64,000 nt of DNA from JAEZDR01 sp039811185 (GTDB lineage Bacteria > Bacteroidota > Bacteroidia > Chitinophagales > Chitinophagaceae): the NCBI GenBank assembly GCA_039811185.1, contig JBDHYF010000010.1:1-64000 (forward strand). Direction: 5' to 3'. The notes under the pieces are model-generated. The model did no database searches. It was not told where the DNA came from and saw only the letters and a program-made list of their open reading frames with translations. The position numbers were made by a program, and so were the translations under genes. Below, in pieces: positions 35,467 through 44,300 of the stretch (position 1 is its first letter; each line of letters begins with the position of its first letter).

Positions 35467-35503
35467 AAATGCCTTGTAAGTTAATTGCAAGGCATTTTTA
35501 TTT
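35467..35503 (+). terminator. terminator behind tRNA-Asp
   Basis: A 10-bp stem, AAATGCCTTG (35467-35476) with CAAGGCATTT (35488-35497), and T-rich 3' side. 35504-35685 holds nothing I can assign. Confidence 0.7.
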
Positions 35504-35685
35504 TGGGAAAATGAAATAAGCCTTAGCCAGCCACGGAGAGTGGTTTTGATTTGAGGAGTGGGATGGGCTAAGTGTTTTTGAATTAGTTAGATAGGTAAAC
35601 TTTAGCCCGATTTTCTAATAGAACCAGAACGTACCGTTGACTAACACGACGGAGACGAAATAGAAGTAAGAAGGTTGTCAACAAA

Positions 35686-36291
35686 TTAAAATGTGCCCTT
35701 GTAGTTATATACCTTACTTATCAAATCGTTTCTTGAATATGAAATCTTACTACCTATTTCTCTCTCGTAGGTTGGCTTATGTGTTAGATTTAAACCATCA
35801 TCAATGATTGTAGTTGTTATACTATCAATGAGTGCATCTAAATTGTCCTTGATTTCATTATATAGTGTTGGGTTAACACCTAAAAGAACATCAACAAATG
35901 ATTTTCTTAAATTTGATAGTTCAGATTTCACAAAGTTTGTGAGATCAATCTTCTGCTGATCTGAAAGAGTAACAGTGGTAATCTGATTTTCTAATGTATG
36001 AAGTTGATTGTAAAAATTATTAATGTCAGGAAGATGTGGCTGAATAACAAGTTCTTTGAACCATTGAAGACGAATGTTCTGTTCCTGTAATTTCGTAGCC
36101 TCCAGTTTGTCGTCTTGTTCCTTCTGTTGCTGGGTTGCCTTGTCTCTTTTATCCTTGTTTTTCTGGTATACAAAAACATAGTAAGCTAATCCGAAGCTGG
36201 TTGCAGCAATGACAATATTAGCAATGCTGGAAACATCGGTTAACGTCGTATCGTTTGTAATGTAAGTACTATCAGAAAAGAGAAGGATCAT
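35686..36291 (-). CDS. membrane-anchored coiled-coil protein, third gene of the GHKL/STAS cassette
   Basis: 201 residues: one N-terminal membrane helix (about 22-45, SIANIVIAATSFGLAYYVFVY), then a long charged helix (about 46-80, KNKDKRDKATQQQKEQDDKL) and a helical C-terminal body. No family recognised. Its ATG shares one base with the stop of the DUF4325 gene (TAATG), so it is translationally coupled to it. It could be the membrane-side output or target of the STAS/ATPase pair. AT-rich, like the two genes upstream. Confidence 0.65.
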   Translation of the reverse strand: MILLFSDSTYITNDTTLTDVSSIANIVIAATSFGLAYYVFVYQKNKDKRDKATQQQKEQDDKLEATKLQEQNIRLQWFKELVIQPHLPDINNFYNQLHTLENQITTVTLSDQQKIDLTNFVKSELSNLRKSFVDVLLGVNPTLYNEIKDNLDALIDSITTTIIDDGLNLTHKPTYEREIGSKISYSRNDLISKVYNYKGTF

Positions 36292-36626
36292 TAATGTACA
36301 AGGGCTGTTTCTTCGCGTAATATACGTTCAACAGCTTCCTGTAAATCATTGTCGATTTTGTAACGACCGTTATTCTCAAATTCAAACTTCGTAAAGAAAG
36401 CTTCCGGTTGTAATTTGTTTACCACATTATATAAAAACTCTTCAAGGAAAGAAGGGTTGATAGAACCAATATCTTCTGGTATTTTAATGATCACTTTGTC
36501 GCTTTCGGCTTCAAGCTGATCAATTTTTGATGCATTACGCACATTAATACCCCTATCTCTACCTGTAAAAACCCTGCTCCTTGGAGTACGATAGTCTTGG
36601 AGATTTATGGTTTTAATGTTGCTCAT
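36291..36626 (-). CDS. STAS-like domain protein (DUF4325 type)
   Basis: 111 residues from the ATG at 36626 (MSNIKTINL). The segment SRVFTGRDRGINVRN followed by VIIKIPEDIGSINPSFLEEFLYNVV matches the DUF4325 STAS-like family, in which the strand-loop-helix holds the usual phosphorylatable Ser of anti-anti-sigma factors (here SFLEEF). An upstream ATG at 36713 is in frame but lies deep in the neighbouring gene. It overlaps the GHKL-ATPase gene by 14 bases and the membrane gene by one base. In STAS/GHKL switches such a protein binds or is phosphorylated by the kinase; that role is inferred. Confidence 0.75.
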   Translation of the reverse strand: MSNIKTINLQDYRTPRSRVFTGRDRGINVRNASKIDQLEAESDKVIIKIPEDIGSINPSFLEEFLYNVVNKLQPEAFFTKFEFENNGRYKIDNDLQEAVERILREETALVH

Positions 36627-38046
36627 TGTCAGGTATTTCTGTATTATTTTCTTTGATACATATCCTTGCAGAAATAATCGTGCCCGGAAAGTATGTATCT
36701 GCGAAGGTAACATAATTTTTGTCTGGTTTTTCCTTAATTTCTCCTGTAGTATTGAATGTCATCATCTTATACTTCTTTTGACCCTTACCTTTAACAACCT
36801 CTTTTGTTCTGTATGTACCGTCAAAAGTTATTCTGGTATTACCAGAAACGAGTAAAAGGTGAGACAAATTGTCCTTCTCCTGATCTCCTTTTAACGCAAA
36901 GAAACTTTCAATGAAGCGTATGGACCCATTACCTCTTTTCCAATCTGCTTTGCTGGTTACACCCTCTTGCAATGAGTATAAACTCCACAAAGTTTCCTCT
37001 TCAAATTCTGCTTTCCTGAAAAGGTTTTTGTTTGTATAGTCGCTCGATAAGTCTTTCATCTGCTGCACAACTTCTTGGTTAGGGCAAGATGGATCACTGA
37101 ACTTCTCGTATATCGTTTGACCGAAATTCAATATTACCAGGTTGAATATCCCTACATGCTCGCCCTTGTCGGTACTGTCCTGAAAGTAACCAATGGAATA
37201 ACGCATACGACCCGTTGAATGTTCCTCTGCATTTATAAGAACTTCACCGATTACTTTAAATAAATTATCCTCTGCTTCGGGAGTAAGTGTTTTATTCATT
37301 TTCTTCATCGACGTTAGAACATAATCTACCATGTTTGTTATGTCAACTTCCCTAATTGCTGAAGCATGTGGGTGTGTGCTGTCAGCGATGCAAAGCCGAT
37401 ATGGAATAATGTCCGGGAACTTTATTGAGATACCCGAAACTGTTGAATACGCCCCAATTGAAAATAATATTTTTCTGATGTGAGGTTCAGAGTAGTTAAT
37501 AGGAATGATCTCATCAACTTTAACATGATGCCCTCTTGTCCGACAACTTTTGTAATACTGTATAAACTCTCTTAAAAGAATGTCCATACACACAGATGCA
37601 TCAACATCTATACGTTTGCATTTGGAGTAATCGAATGTGATCTTTCCGGCTGTTTGATTATAGAGAACATTTAAAAGTCGTTTTAAAAAGGCGTAACTCT
37701 TATGATAGTCTTCAGTTAAAGAAAAAATTTCAGGTATCTCAAAATACCCGTCTTCCTTTTTCGGAGCTGCTGCCTGACCGAAAGAATTTTGTTTAGAACA
37801 TAAATATTGAATTGTGCTGCTATGTTCTGGCTTTGGGGGAAGGGACTTTATATACCGTTGTCGACCGTAGTATGGTTTTATAAATTCAAGTTTATTCTCA
37901 ATACATTTTTTTCTTACATCATCCACATACTTCAACCAACCAGTTCTAATCTGATGCTTTTTATTTTTACGCCTTATGTTTTTTTTGAATTTTAGAATAG
38001 CGAGCTGCGACCAGTATTGTTGTTTTTGCCGACGTTTTTTCTTCAT
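36613..38046 (-). CDS. GHKL-ATPase / STAS-like signalling protein
   Basis: 477 residues. A very basic N-terminus (residues 1-35) may contact nucleic acid or lipid. A STAS-like strand-helix follows (KITFDYSKCKRIDVDASVCM, about 135-154). The C-terminal half has GHKL ATPase signs: N-box EVLINAEEHS (268-277), a G1-like ILNFGQ (305-310) and a glycine-rich GNGSIRFIESF (372-382). A histidine-kinase phospho-acceptor domain is absent, so it resembles RsbW/SpoIIAB-type kinases or GHKL ATPases of defence proteins. First gene of a three-gene cassette with overlapping starts and stops. AT-rich compared with thyA and dnaE2, located between tRNA-Asp and thyA. Confidence 0.7.
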   Translation of the reverse strand: MKKKRRQKQQYWSQLAILKFKKNIRRKNKKHQIRTGWLKYVDDVRKKCIENKLEFIKPYYGRQRYIKSLPPKPEHSSTIQYLCSKQNSFGQAAAPKKEDGYFEIPEIFSLTEDYHKSYAFLKRLLNVLYNQTAGKITFDYSKCKRIDVDASVCMDILLREFIQYYKSCRTRGHHVKVDEIIPINYSEPHIRKILFSIGAYSTVSGISIKFPDIIPYRLCIADSTHPHASAIREVDITNMVDYVLTSMKKMNKTLTPEAEDNLFKVIGEVLINAEEHSTGRMRYSIGYFQDSTDKGEHVGIFNLVILNFGQTIYEKFSDPSCPNQEVVQQMKDLSSDYTNKNLFRKAEFEEETLWSLYSLQEGVTSKADWKRGNGSIRFIESFFALKGDQEKDNLSHLLLVSGNTRITFDGTYRTKEVVKGKGQKKYKMMTFNTTGEIKEKPDKNYVTFADTYFPGTIISARICIKENNTEIPDNEQH

Positions 38047-38145
38047 AGCGGTACTAAAATGAGTTGACAGACTTTTAAATAGGATCGGTTTTCTTTTTGT
38101 AGTCGGTTGTTGAAAATGTACGCATAGTGTTTCTATTGGTGATAA

Positions 38146-38204
38146 CGGCTTGCGGATTGCATTATTTTGTCAGCTCACTTCAATTGCAATCCGTTCGTAA
38201 GCCG
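38146..38204. repeat. imperfect inverted repeat at the edge of the acquired cassette
   Basis: CGGCTT/CGGATTGCA (38146-38161) faces TGCAATCCG (38185-38193) and AAGCCG (38199-38204); a single G on one side opposes a five-base bulge TTCGT on the other, and a 23-base loop separates the arms. It lies between the cassette start (38046) and thyA. It could be a palindromic repeat family member or a folded recombination site; 38047-38278 otherwise holds no gene. Confidence 0.5.
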
Positions 38205-38278
38205 AACTACAACATCGGAGGCTGATGTACGCACAGGCACCTGCACAAACCTTCTGCAACCAACTCGCTAAAACTCCC

Positions 38279-39073
38279 TTAAACCGCTACTGCGCCCTTA
38301 ATTGCCGGATGAAACTGATATCCCGTCAACTCAAAATCTTCATATCGGAAATTGAAAATATCGTCAACCGATTTATTCAATTTCATTTCAGGAAGCGCAT
38401 AAGGCATACGGCTTAACTGCAGCCGCGCCTGCTCCAGATGATTGTTGTATAAATGCACATCGCCAAAACTGTGAATGAATTCACCCGGCTGTAAGCCACA
38501 TACCTGCGCCATCATCATCGTAAGCAAGGCATAAGAGGCAATGTTAAAAGGCACGCCTAAAAAAGCGTCGGCACTGCGCTGATACAACTGACAGCTTAGC
38601 CTTCCCTCACTAACATAAAACTGAAATAAAGCATGGCAGGGCATCAGCGCCATCTCTTTTAATTCGCCCACATTCCAGGCACTTACAATGAGCCGCCTAC
38701 TGTCGGGATTTGTTTTTATCTCCTGCACCACATCCGCTATCTGATCGGCAACACCGCCATCCGACAAAGGCCAGCTCCTCCACTGCTTTCCGTACACCGG
38801 ACCCAAATTACCATCGGCATCGGCCCATTCGTTCCAGATGGTTACGCCATTGTCGTTAAGGTATTTAATGTTGGTATCGCCTTTTAAAAACCAAAGCAGT
38901 TCGTGAATAATGCTTTTTACGTGCAGCTTTTTTGTAGTTACGAGTGGAAAGCCCTCCTGCAAATGAAAGCGCATCTGATACCCGAAACAGCTTAAAGTGC
39001 CCGTGCCCGTGCGGTCGTTTTTTTGTGTTCCGTTATCTAAAATATGTTGTAACAACCGGAGATACTGCTGCAT
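38279..39073 (-). CDS. thyA: thymidylate synthase
   Basis: 264 residues, exactly the E. coli length. Catalytic Cys146 in LMPCHALFQFYV, Arg cluster TGTGTLSCFGYQMRF, the RRLIVSAWN motif and the C-terminal GYQFHPAIKGAVAV end are all present. It methylates dUMP to dTMP with methylene-THF. Four bases downstream of the proline dehydrogenase stop on the same strand, so it may be transcribed with it. Confidence 0.97.
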   Translation of the reverse strand: MQQYLRLLQHILDNGTQKNDRTGTGTLSCFGYQMRFHLQEGFPLVTTKKLHVKSIIHELLWFLKGDTNIKYLNDNGVTIWNEWADADGNLGPVYGKQWRSWPLSDGGVADQIADVVQEIKTNPDSRRLIVSAWNVGELKEMALMPCHALFQFYVSEGRLSCQLYQRSADAFLGVPFNIASYALLTMMMAQVCGLQPGEFIHSFGDVHLYNNHLEQARLQLSRMPYALPEMKLNKSVDDIFNFRYEDFELTGYQFHPAIKGAVAV

Positions 39074-39077
39074 GCTT

Positions 39078-40277
39078 CTAAATTTTTTCGCCGTCTAATT
39101 TTCTGCGGATCAATTCTTTTTTTATCAGCAGATATTCGCGGCCCGACTGCCCTTTTACACTGCTGTTTTCCTGCGCCCTCCGCATCAGATAAGGAATTAC
39201 ATCGCGAATAGGCCCAAAAGGCACATATTTGCTAACCGACGCGCCTGCCTTTGCAAGGTTAAACGTAATATGATCGCTCATGCCGAGCAACTGCGAAAAA
39301 TGAAGATGCTTATGGTTAAGCGGAAGCCCTTTTTCTTCCATCAGCCGCACTGCATATAAATTGCTTTCTTCGTTATGAGAAGCCAGTATGCACGACACTT
39401 CCGCAATATTGTCGATGCAGAATTTCACAGCCTCATTAAAGTCCTTGTCGGTGGCTTCCTTGTTTGGGTTAATCGGCGAAGCATACCCCTTTATTTCTGC
39501 GCGCTCCCTTTCTTTTTCCATATAAGCGCCCCGCACCAGTTTCATACCCAGCTTAAAATTATTTTCTTTGGCCAGGCGGAGCGACAAGCGCAGAAAATCC
39601 AGCCGGTCGTGTCGGTAAAGTTGTACCGTATTGTACACAATCACTTTTTCTTTATTAAACGCCTGCATCAGTTCCATGCACAGCCGGTCAATCGGGTCTT
39701 GTATCCAGCTTTCTTCCGCATCAATTAAAACACCCACGCCGCTCTCGGCGGCTACAGTGCAAATTTCATACATGCGCTCCCTTACTTTGTTCCACTCTTC
39801 CGTTTCCGCTTCGTGGTCGTGTACGCCGCTGCGCAGGCGCGGTGCATCGTTAATGGTGTTCAGTAGTTTTTTACGCGCCAGGCCCGTAAGTTTTATACTC
39901 ATAAAAGGAACGTTGGACTGCTGCGCCGCATATTCAATTACTTTAATAAAAACCCGAGTGGCCTTATTAAAGTTGGCTTCTCCCTCTTTTCCTTCCACGC
40001 CATAATCTAAAATTACCTGCACATTAAAGTTGCTCAATTTATTGCAGGTGGCTTTTGTTTCTTCAAGCGATTCGCCGCCTACAAACTGCTTAAAAATGGT
40101 TTTTCTTATCAGGCCGTCAATGGGCATGCCCGTCTTCATTAAAAAAGGCGTAAACCTTACACCCATCTGCACCAGCCACGGATTGTTCATGGTTTCAAAC
40201 AGCCATTTTGCATTCTTCAGTTCTTTATCGGTTTTATAGGCAAAGGCAACTTTTGTGTCGTTGAAATTTATGTTCAT
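39078..40277 (-). CDS. proline dehydrogenase
   Basis: 399 residues of a TIM-barrel ProDH. FAD-site and substrate motifs: LGMKLVRGAYMEKERERAEI and ILASHNEESNLYAVRLME, plus the C-terminal arginine-rich KYVPFGPIRDVIPYLMRRAQEN with the Arg pair that binds proline. It oxidises proline to pyrroline-5-carboxylate, giving electrons to the membrane. It is the stand-alone form without the P5C dehydrogenase of PutA. Upstream of thyA with a 4-base gap. Confidence 0.93.
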   Translation of the reverse strand: MNINFNDTKVAFAYKTDKELKNAKWLFETMNNPWLVQMGVRFTPFLMKTGMPIDGLIRKTIFKQFVGGESLEETKATCNKLSNFNVQVILDYGVEGKEGEANFNKATRVFIKVIEYAAQQSNVPFMSIKLTGLARKKLLNTINDAPRLRSGVHDHEAETEEWNKVRERMYEICTVAAESGVGVLIDAEESWIQDPIDRLCMELMQAFNKEKVIVYNTVQLYRHDRLDFLRLSLRLAKENNFKLGMKLVRGAYMEKERERAEIKGYASPINPNKEATDKDFNEAVKFCIDNIAEVSCILASHNEESNLYAVRLMEEKGLPLNHKHLHFSQLLGMSDHITFNLAKAGASVSKYVPFGPIRDVIPYLMRRAQENSSVKGQSGREYLLIKKELIRRKLDGEKI

Positions 40278-40352
40278 AATAAAAGCCGGTTAATGTTGCG
40301 AATATCGGAACAAGCCCACTCATTTTAAAAAGTTGGTGCAAGATTTTAAAAA

Positions 40353-40380
40353 TTGATGCATGGCCGAAAACCTATTTTTG
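40353..40380 (+). promoter_or_regulatory. promoter of the acyl-CoA thioesterase
   Basis: A TTG at 40353-40355 and a perfect -7 element TATTTTTG at 40373-40380 are 17 bases apart, a good Bacteroidota promoter. It also shows that the in-frame ATG at 40353 is upstream of the transcript start, supporting the start at 40395. Confidence 0.5.
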
Positions 40381-40394
40381 CCAAAATTTTTCAG

Positions 40395-40907
40395 ATGGAA
40401 CCGAAGAAGGCCGAATCCAGCAAAACCGTAATGAACGAAATTGTGCTCCCCAACGATACCAATACGTTCGGAAATTTAATGGGCGGCAGACTCATGTACT
40501 GGATGGATATTGCTGCGGCTATTTCAGCCGGCCGCCATTGCAGCGCACCGGTAATGACGGTGAGTGTAGATAACATCAGCTTTAAAAACCCCATCAAAAT
40601 TGGGAATGTGGTGCGTATAGAAGCCGTGGTAACGCGTGCGTTTACCACCAGTATGGAAGTGCATTTAAAAGTTTGGGGCGAGGATAATTTACACCAGTAT
40701 CGCTACGAAAGCAACGAAGCCTATTTTACGTTTGTGGCTATCGATCCCAATGGAAAGCCGCGCGCCGTTCCCGAGCTGATTCCCGAAACGGAACGGGAAC
40801 ATCAACTGTTCGAAGGGGCTTTAAGAAGGCGTCAACTGCGGCTGATACTCGGCGGAAAAATGAAGCCCGACGATGCAAGTGAGTTGAAAGCGCTGTTTGT
40901 GCATTGA
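40395..40907 (+). CDS. acyl-CoA thioesterase, hotdog fold
   Basis: 170 residues. NEIVLPNDTNTFGNLMGGRL is the N-terminal thioesterase signature with the active-site Asn/Asp, followed by the hotdog helix (MYWMDIAAAISAGRH) and the strands KIGNVVRIEAVVTRAFTTSM and LKVWGEDN. The enzyme hydrolyses acyl-CoA to fatty acid and CoA. Single gene with its own promoter. Confidence 0.92.
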   Translation: MEPKKAESSKTVMNEIVLPNDTNTFGNLMGGRLMYWMDIAAAISAGRHCSAPVMTVSVDNISFKNPIKIGNVVRIEAVVTRAFTTSMEVHLKVWGEDNLHQYRYESNEAYFTFVAIDPNGKPRAVPELIPETEREHQLFEGALRRRQLRLILGGKMKPDDASELKALFVH

Positions 40908-41242
40908 TTTTTTTATGGGGGGCGGCAGCCGCACACTGTTCAGCTCCATCTGCGTCGCACCCTGCATCGCCACGCCGTTTTATCGGCGCCGGTTTCATGC
41001 GCAGGTTGCTTTGTTTTTCGGCCGCACTGTTTTGTATTTGAGAGAAGAGATGGCAACGAACCGCAGAAAAGATAAGCGCTCCCGCAAAAGCTTTTTTTCT
41101 TAACATTTACACGCCGCTTGTGCGCCCTGCCCGAAACGATGCTCAGAACCTTAACTTTCGGACTTAACTGCTAAACATTGTTTTTCAATTCATTTGGTTG
41201 GGGTAAATGCCGAAAGGCGAAAGATTAAATTTTCCTATAAAT
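40908..41242. other. intergenic region without a gene
   Basis: 335 bases between the thioesterase stop and the hairpin. A short frame (40897-41103 plus) is Arg/Cys-rich, GC-rich and without a recognisable start context; I do not accept it as a gene. No terminator of standard form is visible. Confidence 0.4.
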
Positions 41243-41273
41243 AATTCGTTAAAAATTTTTTTTTTAACGAATT
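41243..41273. promoter_or_regulatory. long perfect hairpin ahead of the giant surface protein
   Basis: A perfect 13-bp inverted repeat, AATTCGTTAAAAA (41243-41255) and its complement (41261-41273), with a 5-T loop. A second small hairpin, ATTGAG/CTCAAT, lies at 41294-41313 just before the ATG at 41333. Candidate operator, terminator of upstream transcription, or mRNA-stabilising structure; I cannot tell which. Confidence 0.5.
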
Positions 41274-41332
41274 GCCCGTATTATTGATGCAGAATTGAGT
41301 TTATCAGCTCAATCTACCATCAATCAAACGTT

Positions 41333-44300
41333 ATGAAAAAAATCTTCTTACTGCTTTGTCTTTCGGCAATTGTGGCCTCTTTACATGCACAAGTTACGGT
41401 TGCCGGAGCCACCGGCGGCAGCGGCAGCTATACCACGCTAAGCGATGCATTTTCCGGTATCTCCGCGTCGGCCGGCGATAACATCACCATTACCATTAGC
41501 GGTAACACTACCGAACCTGCTACAGGCGCTACACTCAACGCAGGCGCATGGGCTACACTCACCATTGCGCCCTCCGGCGGACCATGGACGATTTCAGGAG
41601 CCGCAACAGCCGGCAATCCGCTTATCAATTTTAATGGAGCAGATAATGTTACCGTAAACGGTGGCGGAAATTTAATTTTTTCAAACACCACGGTGTCGGC
41701 AACAACCGGCACCTCTACGTTAAAATTGGTGGCCGATGCCACCAACAACACGTTTAATAATGTAACCTTTTTGGGTGCAGGAACCGGGGCTGCAGGCACA
41801 AATGCTTCCGTAGTTTGGATCAGCACCGGCACTACAACCGGAAACGATAACAACCAGTTTCAATCCTGTAAGTTTGGTCCTGTGGGCAGTTCGTTGCCCG
41901 GACAGTATATTGTTGCCAACGGCTCTACAACCTCCAAAGCCATTCAAAACAGCAATGTAATTATAAACAACTGTGAGTTTAAAGATTATTTTCTGGCTTC
42001 CGGTACACAGGCGGCCATCTACGTATCTTCCGGTAATACAGAATGGACCATTACCAATAATAAAATTTATCAAACCGCTTCAAGGACGATTACGGCCGCT
42101 TCAACCGTTTATGGTATTTATTGCTCTAATACCGGAGCTACGGCAACGGGTGAATCTTTTTTCATTTCAAACAATACCATCGGCTTTGCAAACAATGCAG
42201 GCACAGGAACCACTATTTATAATGCGGGTAGTACCGGAGGTGGTTTTACAGGAATTTCCTTTAATGCCTCAAGTTCGGTTGCGAGTACGCACAACATCAA
42301 CAATAACATTATTTCAAATATCGAGTGGACGTCTTCATCAAGTTCTGCCTTTAACGGTATAAGTTCTACCTCCGTTGCCTCTTCTACAAGCGGTTTTATT
42401 TTAAACCAAAATGCCAATCAAATCAAAAACATTAACTGGATAAATGCCTCCGGGCAAATCACGTGTATCAACTCAGGTTACTCTCCCGCTACCAGTGTCA
42501 GCAATAATGTAATTGATAATATTACCAGGTCGGGTTCGGGCATTTTTTATGGGATACAGTATACGGGCAATACCTCCAGCTCCCATACCTTTCATAATAA
42601 TACCATCAGCAATTTAAATTTTAACCACGTCACCGGCACTTCTGCTTTTTACGGCATTTATTCAGCAAGTGCCCCCGCTGTTGAAATTTTTACCAGTAAC
42701 ACCATCAGCGGGCTAATCTCAATGAGTACAGGAAGTCAAAATATTTATGGTATTTATAATTTAACAGCAACCACCGGCAATAAAACCTGTAAAAATAATA
42801 CAGTGAACAACTTAACGCTGCCCAGCAGCAGTGCCGGAAGTATTTACGGGTTAAGAATTGCCTATCTGGGCGCTACTAACGACGTTTCCGGTAACACGGT
42901 TTACGGATTAAGCGGTGGCGCAAACGTGTATGGTATGTTGGTTGGTTCATCCTTTGCCGCCAATGCCATAACCAATGTATATCAAAACAAAATTTACAAC
43001 TTAACCACCGATAAAAGCACAGGTAAAACTGTCGGTTTAACGGCAGGTACAGGCATTTCATCCCAAACAAATATTTACAATAACCTGATTGGAGAGTTAA
43101 ATGCACTCAGCGCCAGTGCTGCTACCGATGCGATTAGAGGAATTGAACTTACCGGAACCAGTGCTACTTCAAATTATAACCTCTACTACAACTCCATTTA
43201 CCTGGATGGGACTGCGTCTTCAGGAGCAGATTTTGCTTCCAGCGCTGTTTATCACACTTATAGTGCTACGGGCACCAGCGCTTCCCTTACCATGCAGAAC
43301 AATAATTTCATCAATAAATATCTTTCAAAGGGCGTCGGTGTTTCAGCGGTGTTTAAAAGAAGCGCCTCAACAGATTTAAACAACTATAATACGGCGTCCA
43401 ACAATAACAATTTCTACGGAACCAATATTTATCATGACGGTACCAATACCGATGCGGGTATCGCTTCATTCAAAGCAAGAGTAACCACCAGGGAGTCTTC
43501 TTCGGTGTCTGAAAATGCAACGTTTTTATCAACCGCCGGCGGCAACGCCAATTTCTTAAAGCCCAATCCGGCTGTTGGCACCCAGTTAGAAAGCGGCGGC
43601 ACAAACGTAAGTTCCATCACTACAGATTTTGCCTTAACTGTGAGGCAGGGCAATCTGGGTTACAGCGGCACAGGAACAGCGCCCGACATCGGCGCATGGG
43701 AATTTGAAGGCATTGCGGTTGATTTAACACCCCCAACCATTACGTTTACGCCCCTTCCCAACTCAACCGCCGGTGCGTCACAAACTTTAGTGGCTTCCAT
43801 TACCGATGCAAGCGGGGTACCTACCTCCGGTATTGGATTACCCGTGCTGTATTATAGCATTAATGGCGGGGCTTATACTGCGGTTACAGCGAGTTACTCA
43901 GGGGGTAGCTACAACTTTATTTTTGCACCGGCGACAGCAGGCGGCGACACGGTTAGATACTATGTGGTGGCTCAAGACATGGCGCCTGCACCGAACATCG
44001 GCTCAAACGCCAGTGCAGGCGCAAGCGGCTTTACAGCTAACCCACCTGCGGCATCAACGCCCCCATCTGCGCCGGCCTATTACCGCATATTGAAACCATT
44101 TTCGGGTACGGTAACAGTTGGCGCAACTGGCGATTATCCAACCCTTACCGCACCCGGAGGCTTGTTCGAAGCCTTGAATGCCAACTTCCTTTCAGGCAAC
44201 CTGCAAGTACAAATTACTTCAGACATCACAACGGAAACGGGAGCATTTGGCTTGAACCAATGGGCGGAAAGCGGAGCAGGTGGGTATAGTTTAAAAATTT

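Noticed and set aside
40897..41103. 68-codon plus-strand frame behind the thioesterase
   Set aside because: Overlaps the thioesterase end, Arg-rich, no homology recalled; likely GC-rich spacer.
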